64,000 nucleotides of DNA from Eutreptiella sp. 'Long Island Sound 2002' (Eukaryota > Euglenozoa > Euglenophyceae > Eutreptiales > Eutreptiaceae), in contig OZ038382.1 in NCBI GenBank assembly GCA_964036045.1, forward strand, positions 85,721,918 through 85,785,917, given 5' to 3'. Positions 1 through 9,995 of the stretch are shown here, one piece after another. The notes under the pieces were generated by a model. It saw only the letters and a program-made list of their open reading frames with translations, ran no database searches and had not been told where the DNA came from. The stretch's first letter is position 1; each line of letters starts with the position of its first letter. Position numbers and translations under genes: made by a program.

Positions 1-122
1 ACAAGGGCTGGCGGGACGAGCACAGCCCTTCGGACAAAAAAGATTTAGCTAGGGGGGGGCGGGCAGACAAACAGCAGAGGCGGAAGGCGCGCCATAAGTT
101 ACAGACAGTTCCAAAGCTCTCA

Positions 123-562
123 TTGGATAGGGAGTCTCTTCTCATGTTTAATGCCTTCTTGCGGAAAAAAGTCCCCGCTTCTGTAGCCGTGCTGTACCAT
201 GATTGGACTCCCGACTACGAAGCCGATCCCACTACTGCTCCCTACTGGACGTACCTTGAGCAAGAAAGTTTTTTGCACATGCAGGACTACCGCATAGGCA
301 TGCATGACGGTAAAATTTGTCGTGATGGATAGGTATGGGTACCAGACAGCCTCGTGGATACAGTCATAGAGGCGGTGCATACTTACATGCATCCAGGGGT
401 GAGTAGCACAGTAGAGGCCTTCCACCGCAAATTTTACACTCCACCTACTCAGGCAACACTCCGCGAGAGGGCACAAAAAGTTGTCCAAGGATGCAAATAC
501 CCCACCACTAAGCCCCGACATTGCACACATTGGGACAATCAGAAGTCTTTCCCCGTACCTAC
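123..562 (+). pseudogene. Family A gypsy integrase, N-terminal fragment
   Basis: The translation aligns with the integrase zinc-binding region of element 1 further right: the 'HDWTPDYEADP' segment matches 'SDWTEEYKADP', and 'VPDSLVDTVIEAVHTYMHPG' matches 'VPPSLVDKVVLAMHAYSHP'. The His-His part of the HHCC zinc finger is readable; the Cys-Cys part is degraded ('GCKYPTTK' where a CxxC is expected). An in-frame TAG at 330-332 sits where a glutamine codon would fit. The reading is cut at 562 by insertion of element 1 and resumes at 11,258. This is the oldest element at this site, a relative of element 1, and cannot be functional. The first 120 bases are probably more of the same element, but I see no motif in them. 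Confidence 0.8.
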
Positions 563-794
563 TGCAGCAGATCAGACCACAGGTGCAGTACAGTGCACAG
601 GTGCAGTGCACACATGTATATTCCTAGGGAGGTTAAGGCGCTTGTATTTGTGTATCGCTGAATAGTCTCCGATTGTTGTGTATTTGTTGATTTGATGCAG
701 GATATCATGTTGGGCATTTACTGTCTTCAACAGGCCCCTTCTATGATATTCACGATGGCTTTGTTGAGCTGCAGATGCTAAGGACAGTCCTGCA
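563..794 (+). repeat. 5' LTR of element 1 (232 bp)
   Basis: Nearly identical to 11,026-11,257. It starts TGCAGCAGATC and ends AGTCCTGCA, giving the usual TG...CA ends and a 5-bp terminal inverted repeat. It is short for a gypsy LTR. No convincing TATA box stands out. Confidence 0.95.
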
Positions 795-805
795 TGGTAG
801 CAGAC
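795..805 (+). other. Primer-binding site, initiator tRNA-Met type
   Basis: TGGTAGCAGAC directly follows the left LTR. The first ten bases match the complement of the 3' end of eukaryotic initiator tRNA-Met (TGGTAGCAGAG), the usual minus-strand primer in this superfamily. Confidence 0.85.
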
Positions 806-987
806 TGCTTTCGATCCTGCGCGACTGAACAGAATTCCCGTTCCAATCAGGATTTCCAAGATTCAGGGTCAGTCGACATAGGGAATGACATTTTTTGATT
901 TGTGGACGTCTTTATCGCATTGGTAGATATTCGTCGTCGAGCTCATCGATTTAGTGATCGTCCTTCAGGCCACGTACAACATTGCAA

Positions 988-3900
988 ATGGAGAGGAAGT
1001 CCATCGAATTTCGTCATGATCCTCGTCACGAAGGACAATTAGTGGGCATAAATGCGCTCGTAAAGTCGGAATCTCCGAGTAGAGAACCAAGGTTCAGACA
1101 GCCCGACTTTCAACATGAAGGTTTTGTATTTGGATCTGAGCGAGTGGAGAGAATTCGGATGGTCCGACCCGATGGGGCAGCATTGGAGATCCTTCGTGCG
1201 AGTAGAACTATTGATGAAGCCCCACGCATTGAGGAAATTGAGGAACGTGTTCATGTCTTAGGACAACTCATGTCTGATGTAGTTTCTTTTAATGTGAACG
1301 TGGATCAATATTTACTCAACATTGAGGGACGAATGCAAGTTGTTGTGCGTGAGGGTGATCGTCTTGGTGCATTTGCTACACAATTGAGTACTCACATTGA
1401 GAACACTTTCAAACATTCCTTGAAGGTGAGTTCCGAAGTGGAAGATTTGCACCAAGAATTTCGCCATTTTAGTGATTTATATTCTCGGTTGCATGGTCGC
1501 TTTAATGCCTTACAAGGTGAGGTTGGGACATTGAGTCACCAAGTTGGGGTGTTTGGAGAATCATTGAACAAGGTGGTGAATGTTGAGATTGAGAATTATC
1601 AAAAAAAATATAAAATTCATTCTTCCATTCATACTTTGCAATCTAGGCATGATGAACTTGCCGACCGATTGAGTGTAATGGAACGTAGGATTTCTCAATT
1701 TTCTAATGAACTAGACACCGCCTTGCAATCGGTTCGCAAGCAATTTCGGTCCACTCTTGAGGAGTATCATCGACATTTCACGACCGAAATGGGGTGGATT
1801 CGGGACGAGTTTAAATGTCCTCAACCAACGCCCATTTTATCTCATCTTGTTGCTTTAGAGGTTGATAAGCGCATTAATGAATTCAAACGAGAAGAATCAA
1901 AAAAATGGGATGGTGTCATGGACCGAGTATCCAAACTTGAGGGATTGGTGAAAGTATGTGCATCCGCTGAGCGTTTGGACTCGAGTATTCATGACATCAA
2001 ACAATTTGTCAATTATTCTTGCAGTGAGGAAGAGCAACATAGAAGAGCATTGGAGAGGCAAGTTCGGGAGATGCAAGATTCCATTTCCAAACTTCGGTCC
2101 TCCCCTATTTCTACTTCTTGGGAGCAGGGTCATGATTCGAATTCGATTGCGTTGCAACTCGATAGAATTAATGACCGCTTTTCACGCGTGGATAAGGTAA
2201 TAGCTCATTGTTGTACACTCGACGTTGTGGAAGCTCGTCTCAACACTTTTCGACTTGAATTGGTAGAGTCGAAGAGCAAGGAGTACGAAGCTAAATCAAC
2301 GAAAAATTCGAGAGCCGGGAGTGGAGAACCAGCGGGTGATGATCAAAGAGCGAGGTGTGATGCCTCGGCCCGAGATACATCATTTGCAAATCCCTCTCGT
2401 GATATGCAGGATGAGGCTCAAATTGAGTCGTTGCGAAAACAGGTAAACACACTCGCAACCAAGGTGGCGGGTGTAGACTCATTTGTTGATAGGCTAACGA
2501 CTCTTTGCTTGCGGGTTCAATCATTGGAAGACAAGAGCGTAGAACGCCGGTTGAACTTTAATGTGGGAGAGGAATCCGATCAAGAATTAGATTCTTTACC
2601 ACACTTGGCATTACAAGCGTTGAAGGGTGAAGTTTTCCGCTTGGAACGCTCATTCAAAAATTTCTCTCATGAGGTTTGGGAACAAATCAATGCATTGCGC
2701 ACATATGGGAGGAATACACACACGTCTCAACGGTTGAATTGTGGTGAGTCTTTTGTCTGTGATTCGCCCGTTACTATGGCCGTTTTGCGGTCATTCGTTG
2801 AGGACTCTCTTTCGCCTATACAGCTTGCGATTGCCGAGCTGACGGCTGAAATCCTCACGGGCGATGATCCCACAGAAGAGGTAAAGCCAGGTACGGCCAG
2901 TACAAGAGGTACGACATTGTGTGTGCATACACCGTATTCGCATTCAGTGAGTGAAGGGATAAAATTGGAGAACCCTTCCACCCTCGGGAAGCCTGGTAAG
3001 ACCCGGGATGACGAGCATGAGGTACATAGTACACTGAGTGCATTGGTGGGTGGACCGCCTATAAAAAAATTGTCGGCTATGGCAAGCACCAGCATGAGTG
3101 ACACACCAGCGGAACGAACCCACACCCCAACACCTGAGGGCTCTGCGCGTGCGGGTGTTAAACTGCATGAGTTTTTTAAACACCTAGAGGGTGAATTACG
3201 ATTCCATCCCAGTGAAGGGGCCGAGAGAGGGAGGGTGAGTAGAATTCGTGGTTTGCTCTCCAGGGAGTTGGAGGACGTTGATTTCAAGATCATGGACGAG
3301 GACACCAAACGTGATGTGAAGCGCTTTGTTAAGCGCCCACACTGGGATGGCAGCTGGAAAACGCTGCGTGGGTACTTGCGCCAATGCGAATTTTATTTGG
3401 GTTATTGGGGAAAGATATTGAGCCCCGAACTCAAGGCTCTCACTTTTTTGACTTCTTTTCCCGATGAATATGCTGAATTGTATCTCGAACTTATGTATGA
3501 ACTGAAATGGACATATCAGGACATGCATGAGGAGTTTTTGGATGAGGCACGTGAATGTGCTGATGACAATGTCGTTGAAGATGAGTGGGAGGACCACACC
3601 CCCCCTGCAGGAAATTACAGGTCATATCGCAAATGGTATTTGCAGTGGCGTGTACTTTTGCAGAGGGTGGGGGAGGTCACGGCTGCCCATGCCAAGAAGA
3701 TTTTCATGAGGGCATTAACCAGGAGTTGGTTTTTTAATGACTTAATTGAGGAACTCCTGGAAGCTGAGGTGGAAGCCCTGCGTGAATTCACCTATGAGGA
3801 GTGTAATAAGTGGCTCGTGCCTAAATTGCTCACTCAGCACAGGGCGGAGGCCATACGGGGACGTTATGCGGATAGACAGGTCAGAGGTCTGCATGATGGT

Positions 3901-4311
3901 ACACCCAGGGCTGGTTCTGCCCCGCCGTCCTCAATTGTATGTCCTAAGTGCAAGGGACCACATAAGCTGGAATCCTGTTGGGCTGACAGCGCTTCAAACT
4001 GGCCCAAGTGGCTGGCCGAGGGTGTCAAGAAAAAAAAGTTGGCCCAGCAGACGGTGCAAGGACGCCTGAAGGCAGGTAAGTGCTTGTGGTGTGGAGGCCC
4101 CCCTCATTTGAAGGGAGTGAGGTGTAAGGAGAGACCGTCCCAGAAAGAAAAGGATGGGGGACGGCGAAAGGGCAAACAGGCAGAAAAGGGGAACCAGACA
4201 CACAAGGACAAATGTAGTCACTGTGGTAAACAAGGACATGCGGAGAAGGAGTGCTGGACTCTTCATCCAGAACTGAAACCTGAACCGAAAGGACGGGGTA
4301 CCAGTAAGTAA
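988..4311 (+). CDS. gag: Element 1 Gag (coiled coil, capsid, three zinc knuckles)
   Basis: About 1,108 residues, far longer than a typical gypsy Gag. The first ATG in frame is at 988. Residues ~60-650 are heptad-rich and charged, a long predicted coiled coil. A capsid-like helical block follows around residues 725-960 (Trp/Tyr-rich, 'RPHWDGSWKTLRGYLRQC'). Three Cys-His knuckles come next: CPKCKGPHKLESC, CLWCGGPPHLKGVRC and canonical CSHCGKQGHAEKEC. The stop is TAA, and the same frame continues into the protease, so read-through could give Gag-Pro. The long coiled coil may drive particle assembly; that is inference. Confidence 0.9.
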   Translation: MERKSIEFRHDPRHEGQLVGINALVKSESPSREPRFRQPDFQHEGFVFGSERVERIRMVRPDGAALEILRASRTIDEAPRIEEIEERVHVLGQLMSDVVSFNVNVDQYLLNIEGRMQVVVREGDRLGAFATQLSTHIENTFKHSLKVSSEVEDLHQEFRHFSDLYSRLHGRFNALQGEVGTLSHQVGVFGESLNKVVNVEIENYQKKYKIHSSIHTLQSRHDELADRLSVMERRISQFSNELDTALQSVRKQFRSTLEEYHRHFTTEMGWIRDEFKCPQPTPILSHLVALEVDKRINEFKREESKKWDGVMDRVSKLEGLVKVCASAERLDSSIHDIKQFVNYSCSEEEQHRRALERQVREMQDSISKLRSSPISTSWEQGHDSNSIALQLDRINDRFSRVDKVIAHCCTLDVVEARLNTFRLELVESKSKEYEAKSTKNSRAGSGEPAGDDQRARCDASARDTSFANPSRDMQDEAQIESLRKQVNTLATKVAGVDSFVDRLTTLCLRVQSLEDKSVERRLNFNVGEESDQELDSLPHLALQALKGEVFRLERSFKNFSHEVWEQINALRTYGRNTHTSQRLNCGESFVCDSPVTMAVLRSFVEDSLSPIQLAIAELTAEILTGDDPTEEVKPGTASTRGTTLCVHTPYSHSVSEGIKLENPSTLGKPGKTRDDEHEVHSTLSALVGGPPIKKLSAMASTSMSDTPAERTHTPTPEGSARAGVKLHEFFKHLEGELRFHPSEGAERGRVSRIRGLLSRELEDVDFKIMDEDTKRDVKRFVKRPHWDGSWKTLRGYLRQCEFYLGYWGKILSPELKALTFLTSFPDEYAELYLELMYELKWTYQDMHEEFLDEARECADDNVVEDEWEDHTPPAGNYRSYRKWYLQWRVLLQRVGEVTAAHAKKIFMRALTRSWFFNDLIEELLEAEVEALREFTYEECNKWLVPKLLTQHRAEAIRGRYADRQVRGLHDGTPRAGSAPPSSIVCPKCKGPHKLESCWADSASNWPKWLAEGVKKKKLAQQTVQGRLKAGKCLWCGGPPHLKGVRCKERPSQKEKDGGRRKGKQAEKGNQTHKDKCSHCGKQGHAEKECWTLHPELKPEPKGRGTSK

Positions 4312-5500
4312 GGGAGTCGGACACTCCCTGGCATGTCCGTAAGTTCCCAAGTACCAGGCGTGGCTGGCCCTCAGATGCCGGCGCCAGTTTATCGAGTCCT
4401 GGAGAGGACTCGTTTGCGAGCAACAGGCCGCACTAGGCCTGATCTGAACGTGGAACTCATTCTGCAGATCAAGGTCACTTTTTCGGAGAGAGTTGTGGTA
4501 ACCCCAGCTGCCCTGGTTGATTCAGGGGCGACGGATTTTGCTGCTGCACCGAGGAAGTTTTTTCCTGCAGGAGTGTTGGAACCAGCGCGCACGCCACTGT
4601 CTCTGTCCACAATTACGTCAGGAAGAGTGGAAGGGGGCAAATATGGGGCATGGTCAGATGTACTTGTGCCAATTTGCAGTGAATTTGGTGGCGAGTGGGT
4701 ACAGTGCCCACGAGTTTTCATTTACTGTGCTGAAATATCTGATGAGCTGATATTTGGATACCCGTTTCTAAAGGCATTTGGGTTGATGGTTTGCCCAGTG
4801 GCAGGATGTCTCATGCCACGTGAGTGCGTGACGGTTCATCCGGATAAGCTCGTTAGTGATCGATCCAGACTGGAAATTCCTTACGTTGGTGCCATCAAAA
4901 AGACCACACATACAGTTGACCAGGCACGGCCACGTAATCCAGCGGCAACCCCAGTTTGTCGCACGCAGCATTACGTTTGTGCCTCGCTGTTATTCTCTCT
5001 CCCGATTTTTTTATTATTTCTCCTCAACAGTTCGCGGCTACAGGCGCCGAAAAGTGCAGCAGCGACACAGGAGAGTGGCGATGAATGCTCTACAGGTTTT
5101 CAGTGTGGGTGTGTGTGTACTAACGCATGTGCGTGTCATCGGCAATGCAGTGATTCGGGCATTGCGCCGATTTGGCATGCCCCACTGCTGGAAGGACATT
5201 CATCAATGCCAGTGATTCCGGATGGGCAGTGCTGCTCGTGTTCTCTTTGGAGAAGTTGCTTTGGAGTTTGGACGTCCCCAAAGACATTTGTCAGCCCCGT
5301 GCGGGGCTGTAATTCCGCACTGCAGAAGTCTTCAACTGTGGGTAGTTGTGGCTCCCACAGGGTTTGCCCTTCCAATGCTGCATGTGCAGCTGATCGCCAG
5401 AATTATGCCTCAAAGGAACCCATCACCGGTGCCTCCACTCCTGGTTGTCATGAATGGATCCTGCAAGTGTCGTTGGATGAATTCAGCCAGGGGGGGGGGG
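4312..5500 (+). CDS. pro: Element 1 aspartic protease region (in frame with gag after TAA)
   Basis: The frame is the same as gag; an ATG is available at 4,333. A retropepsin active site 'LVDSGATDFAA' lies near 4,517-4,550 (DSGA in place of DTGA), followed by the flap region and 'ELIFGYPFLKAFGL', the C-terminal ILG-like loop. Family proteases act as dimers to cut the polyprotein. After about residue 190 the translation becomes Cys/Ser-rich linker with no motif I know, to an 11-G run at 5,490-5,500 where the dUTPase frame begins. A pyrimidine-rich run ending in CAG near 5,030 could be an intron acceptor, so the linker could be partly non-coding. Confidence 0.75.
5490..5500 (+). other. Candidate -1 frameshift site (run of 11 G)
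   Basis: The protease frame reads through the G run and ends at 5,571; the dUTPase frame is open from the G run onward and is -1 relative to the protease. A homopolymer heptamer G GGG GGG fits the slippery X XXX XXX pattern. A base-count error in the assembly, or a one-base indel, would look the same. Confidence 0.5.
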
Positions 5501-5540
5501 TCCTGATGAGGATAAGGTCTGTAACACTCAGGCCAGAATC

Positions 5541-8500
5541 ATGGATGCTGAGATTTTGGTACACAGGTTAAGTGAAAAGGCCCTTTTGCCGTCCAGACAG
5601 TCGCCAGAAGCCGCTGGGCTTGATTTGTCTTCGGCGGAGAATGCCATTATGGAGCCCTGGAGTCGGCTCCTTGTACGGACTGATTTGGCAGTGCAGACAC
5701 CAGCCGGTACCTATGCCAGAATTGCCTCTAGGTCCGGTTTGGCTGTGAAGCACGATATTGACGTTGCTGCAGGGGTTGTCGATCGTGATTACCGGGGAAA
5801 TCTGGGCGTTATCTTGGTTAATAATGGCCCTAGTCCCTTTTTGTTATCACAAGGAGATCACATAGCCCAACTTATTGTTGAACGCAACAGTATTTGTAAT
5901 GTGGTGGAAGTATATTCCTTGCCACCATCAGTACGGGGCGCCCAGGGGTTTGGCAGCTCCGGAGTGAGACCTGACCTGCCCCAGGTGTCCCACAATAATG
6001 TATGTCGCTCTTTGCAAGGAGGGGACTGCATCTGCACCAAGTTGCGGGCAGTGCGGCCCTCCGAGCTGGGACCTATTGGGCCCCCTAGTGAGAGATCTGT
6101 TGATGAAGGCTCTATGGAGGTTACTGTACCCTCTTGCGTTGTTGAGCCGGTCACATATGATTCTGATACTGAGTCACAGGGTATTTCGGATGTTGAGTCT
6201 GAGGGCCCTGAGGCACAGGCAGGGCCAGACTGTTTTGCAGGAGGATGGGGCTATTCCAGGGATCACCCAGATGGCGTGAGCCATCACACACACCCCAACC
6301 CTGAACCCCCGCACAATATACAGACATCGAGGAAAACACCAGAATCCAATGCAGGCAGTCTGGCCGGCAGTTTCAGGTCTATGCGCAAAATTTTGCGCCA
6401 TTCTATCTCGTCGAGGGCCAAAAGGAGAGCTTTGGGTTTGCAGCATCGCAGGGGTCGCTATTCCCTGACACCTGAGATTTTCTCTTCTATTATTGAGTGG
6501 GCAGGTGAGTGCCCAGCAGTTGATGTTTTTCGGACGTCTTCGACGAGACAGAAACAGATTCCCAAGTATTGGGGATCGAAGGCCTGGGAAAACCCATGGA
6601 ATCGTGATTTTATATACTTACATCCTCAGTACCACCAGATGAAAGAAGTTATCACCAAAATCTTACTGGACCAAGCCAGGGGTTTAATTGTGGTCCCAGT
6701 GGCCAAATCAGAGTCCTGGTTTTGGGCCATGGGTGAGACAGCAGTGGACTGGTGGGATTTACCTCCTGATTGCAGATTGTTTCAGGATACCTCAGGCAGG
6801 AAATTTGAGCAGAAGGGTAACTACACACATCGTGTAGTCCTCTTTGATGCCCATTCTGCTTCTGATTATGCATGGGGTGATTCTGAGTTTCGTTCTTCTG
6901 AGGAGAAGAATGCGAATGGTGAGGTTCAGTCAAAATGGGCGTGTGTTCACACAGCCACTCCAGGCAAAACACCTTGTAATATAAGGAACCGCACCATTCG
7001 CTCTGTTATTGAGTCAGACCTTGCCCATCCAGCATGTACCAAATACAGAAAATTTCTGGAGGAGGAGTTTTCTTCAGTTTTCACTTTTAAGTCCATTAAT
7101 CAGTCAGATCCTGCAGATATGGATCTACGTGGACCGTATGGCGTCTGCCACATTGAGCTTAAGCCCAGTCCTGAACCTAAGGCTGTGAAGCCTTACCGGT
7201 GCGTAGGTATCCGCGCAGCGGCCTTCAAGGCCTTGATTGAAAAGTTCAGGGACAGGGGCATGCTACGCGCTGCCCAGGAGGATAATCCTGAATGGGTGTC
7301 GAGGGCATTTGTAGTTCCAAAACCTGGGGGTAAGTGGCGGCTAGTGATTGACTACCGCCATCTGAACTCCCAGATTAAGGATCTGCAATTTCCTTTGCCA
7401 AACATTGAGGATCGTTTAGTGGATGAGGGGAAAAATGTCCTCTGGACTATTTTCGACCTAGAGGATGGCCTTCACCAAATGCCCCTCACTGAGGAGTCAA
7501 AGAAGCTGACAGCTTTTATGACTCCTTGGGGAGTATTTGAGTGGGAGGTACTCCCCATGGGTCTGAAAACAGCCCCAGCGGCGTATCAGCGCATGGTGCA
7601 ATATTGCCTGTCCCAAGATCCAGATATCCAGGGAAAACCATACATTGATGATATGCTGGAGGGAACCCCAGGCAATGCAACAGGGGAGATAGATGAGTCT
7701 GTTATTGAAGCTCACTATCAGCAGTTACGAAAAGTTTTTGCGTGCCTGCAGAAATACAAGCTCACAGTCAAGCGTGAGAAGTGTCACATGTTCATGACAC
7801 GTGTAAAGTTTTGTGGCCATATTTTAGAGGCCGGCACCAGACGCGCAGCGCCGAGTAAGACAGAGCCCATAGACCGATGGTCTACTGAGCATATACGTAC
7901 CCCCACCCACATGAAAGCATTTTTGGGCCTTACCCAATGGTATGCTATTTATATGCCCAATTATGCTCACTGGGCTGCAATTCTCAGTGACTCTTTGACA
8001 GGCATGGAGTGTAATGTTAAGCAGAGTAAGCGTCAGATTCAGCACAGGCGAATTAAATGGACTGATGAGATGATTGAGGCGTTTGAACGAATCAAGGAAC
8101 TGATGCGAAATTCTGTTATGTTGCAGATTCCTGATGTGACGAAGCCTTTCCTGATTCGTACAGATGCCAGTCAGTATGCTGTAGGGGCGTCGTTGGAGCA
8201 GGAGGATGACCAGGGCAATTTTCGCCCAGTGGCATTTTTCAGCCGGAAGCTCCAGGGCAAGGATAATTTAGGGCCACGTGCATGGTCTACCTGTGAAAAG
8301 GAGACCTACGCTCTGATTGGGGCGTTGCACAAATTTCGTTCCTGGATTCACTCTACAGTGTTGGTGCGGTCCTTAGTGGATCACCAGGCCCTGATATCCT
8401 GGTTCCGTGAGAACCTGGGTACAATCAGTGGGCCGGTGGGCCGGAGAGGGCGCTGGCACGAATTTTTGTCCCAGTTTAATATCCAGGTGGAGTACGCTCC

Positions 8501-9995
8501 TGGAAAGGGACATATAGTGCCAGATACACTCAGTAGATGGGCGTATCCTGCGTGTGAGCATGCAGGGGATGCTACAATGCACGGTTCTGTGACTGACAGG
8601 GAGGGAGTGCACAGAGATGAGTCAGAGTCCCGAAAATGGGAAGACAAAGTTATTTCAGAACGCATATTTCGTCTGTTTGGGGAGGAGAGGGCAGCACTTG
8701 CCAGTGTTCGCCAATTGCGTGCCTCTTGGGACAATGAGCAGATGGAACACTCTGGTATTGCCCTGAAAGAGGATAACCAGTTCTCTGCTCGCCTAGCAGG
8801 AATGTTGTCAATCCCTGAGAAAGTTTCGAGGAATCACATCAAGCGTGTGCAATGTGTAGTTAAGCGGATGCAGTCCCAGTGTTGGGGCTATGAGTCAGCT
8901 TTCTTGCCTGCACACATCAGTGGCATTTCAGACCGCACGCGCTCTCGCTCTGGCCAGTCACATGAGAGTATTCCAGCACAGCATCACGTGGATCAGGATT
9001 TGGGTCGTGATAGTGTAGCTGGTGGCCATTTGAATTTGGCAGCTGTACCATCAGCAAGTGATGATGCGCATGATCCACCAGGTTCAGAGCAGTTTTTGCC
9101 TTCACCCCAGGGTGATACCTCCGTTTTGTTTTCAGACTGGACAGAGGAATACAAGGCAGATCCTGAGCTGAAGGAGCTGTTTGAGTACTTAAGGAAAGGT
9201 AATGTGCGCTCTGGGTTTGGTTTACATCGCAATGAAATCAGATGTAAGGGTAAGATCCTGGTGCCCCCCAGTTTAGTTGATAAGGTGGTGTTGGCCATGC
9301 ATGCATACTCCCATCCTTGTGCGGATAAGCTGAAGGAGTGGTGCATGCGAAAATTTGCTTTCCCTGACAATATAGGTCCACGTGTGCAGTCTCTGATTCA
9401 AGGATGTGCTACCTGTCAGACATGCAAGGCCAGGAATCACCCTTCTCCTGACACTTTGGATCATTTTCCAATCCCAGATTACCCATTTGCCAGCTTGGCC
9501 ATGGACTTTGTCAAGTTGCCGCACACCAAGGTGGGCGCAACTGAGTTTGATTTTATTTTTGTAATTGTGGACCGTCTCACAGGGTATACCATGGGTATAC
9601 CATGTTTGGAAGAGGGTCTGACAGCTGAAAAGGCAGCGGAGTTGTTTTTAGACAGATGTGTTTTTTTTACAGGCCTGCCCACAGAAATTATGTCAGATAA
9701 TGATAAGGTCGTGTCCAAGCAGTTTTTCGAGACTTTGTGTGCACTCAGTGGTGTTGAACAACACAAAGGGGTTATTTATCGCCCACAGTCCAATGGCAGG
9801 GCCGAGGCTGCTGTCAAACTGGTAGTGAATAGCTTGAGGCGGTATTTAGCTGAGCGAAAATGCAATTGGGTGCATGTTTTGCCTTTGGCATTGTGGTGCC
9901 TTAATGACTTGCCTGGGGTAGTGTCACCCTATTCACCCCATAGGCTGGTGTTTGGGAGAGACCCAATCGGGTTTTGGGGACTGTCCACCGCATGA
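5541..9995 (+). CDS. pol: Element 1 dUTPase / Dam-like / RT / RNase H / integrase polyprotein
   Basis: About 1,484 residues without an internal stop. Residues ~10-142 are a trimeric-type dUTPase with all five motifs: AAGLDLSS, RSG, GVVDRDYRG, QGDHIAQLI and RGAQGFGSSG. Residues ~310-450 are the extra domain shared by elements 1-3 (see Findings), with LHPQY in place of NPPF. RT spans ~535-765 with catalytic YIDD. RNase H spans ~860-1,000 with TDAS, CEKE and DHQ. Integrase has an HHCC finger (~1,250-1,297) and a core with D in AMDFV, D in SDND and E in GRAEAAV. ATG 5,541 is internal to a frame already open from the G run, so it need not be the true start. The frame breaks near 9,970, where the integrase C-terminus continues in +1. 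Confidence 0.93.
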   Translation: MDAEILVHRLSEKALLPSRQSPEAAGLDLSSAENAIMEPWSRLLVRTDLAVQTPAGTYARIASRSGLAVKHDIDVAAGVVDRDYRGNLGVILVNNGPSPFLLSQGDHIAQLIVERNSICNVVEVYSLPPSVRGAQGFGSSGVRPDLPQVSHNNVCRSLQGGDCICTKLRAVRPSELGPIGPPSERSVDEGSMEVTVPSCVVEPVTYDSDTESQGISDVESEGPEAQAGPDCFAGGWGYSRDHPDGVSHHTHPNPEPPHNIQTSRKTPESNAGSLAGSFRSMRKILRHSISSRAKRRALGLQHRRGRYSLTPEIFSSIIEWAGECPAVDVFRTSSTRQKQIPKYWGSKAWENPWNRDFIYLHPQYHQMKEVITKILLDQARGLIVVPVAKSESWFWAMGETAVDWWDLPPDCRLFQDTSGRKFEQKGNYTHRVVLFDAHSASDYAWGDSEFRSSEEKNANGEVQSKWACVHTATPGKTPCNIRNRTIRSVIESDLAHPACTKYRKFLEEEFSSVFTFKSINQSDPADMDLRGPYGVCHIELKPSPEPKAVKPYRCVGIRAAAFKALIEKFRDRGMLRAAQEDNPEWVSRAFVVPKPGGKWRLVIDYRHLNSQIKDLQFPLPNIEDRLVDEGKNVLWTIFDLEDGLHQMPLTEESKKLTAFMTPWGVFEWEVLPMGLKTAPAAYQRMVQYCLSQDPDIQGKPYIDDMLEGTPGNATGEIDESVIEAHYQQLRKVFACLQKYKLTVKREKCHMFMTRVKFCGHILEAGTRRAAPSKTEPIDRWSTEHIRTPTHMKAFLGLTQWYAIYMPNYAHWAAILSDSLTGMECNVKQSKRQIQHRRIKWTDEMIEAFERIKELMRNSVMLQIPDVTKPFLIRTDASQYAVGASLEQEDDQGNFRPVAFFSRKLQGKDNLGPRAWSTCEKETYALIGALHKFRSWIHSTVLVRSLVDHQALISWFRENLGTISGPVGRRGRWHEFLSQFNIQVEYAPGKGHIVPDTLSRWAYPACEHAGDATMHGSVTDREGVHRDESESRKWEDKVISERIFRLFGEERAALASVRQLRASWDNEQMEHSGIALKEDNQFSARLAGMLSIPEKVSRNHIKRVQCVVKRMQSQCWGYESAFLPAHISGISDRTRSRSGQSHESIPAQHHVDQDLGRDSVAGGHLNLAAVPSASDDAHDPPGSEQFLPSPQGDTSVLFSDWTEEYKADPELKELFEYLRKGNVRSGFGLHRNEIRCKGKILVPPSLVDKVVLAMHAYSHPCADKLKEWCMRKFAFPDNIGPRVQSLIQGCATCQTCKARNHPSPDTLDHFPIPDYPFASLAMDFVKLPHTKVGATEFDFIFVIVDRLTGYTMGIPCLEEGLTAEKAAELFLDRCVFFTGLPTEIMSDNDKVVSKQFFETLCALSGVEQHKGVIYRPQSNGRAEAAVKLVVNSLRRYLAERKCNWVHVLPLALWCLNDLPGVVSPYSPHRLVFGRDPIGFWGLSTA

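Noticed and set aside
9580-9606. Tandem GGGTATACCAT duplication as a regulatory palindrome.
   Set aside because: It lies inside the intact integrase core and is explained by the coding sequence; two copies only.
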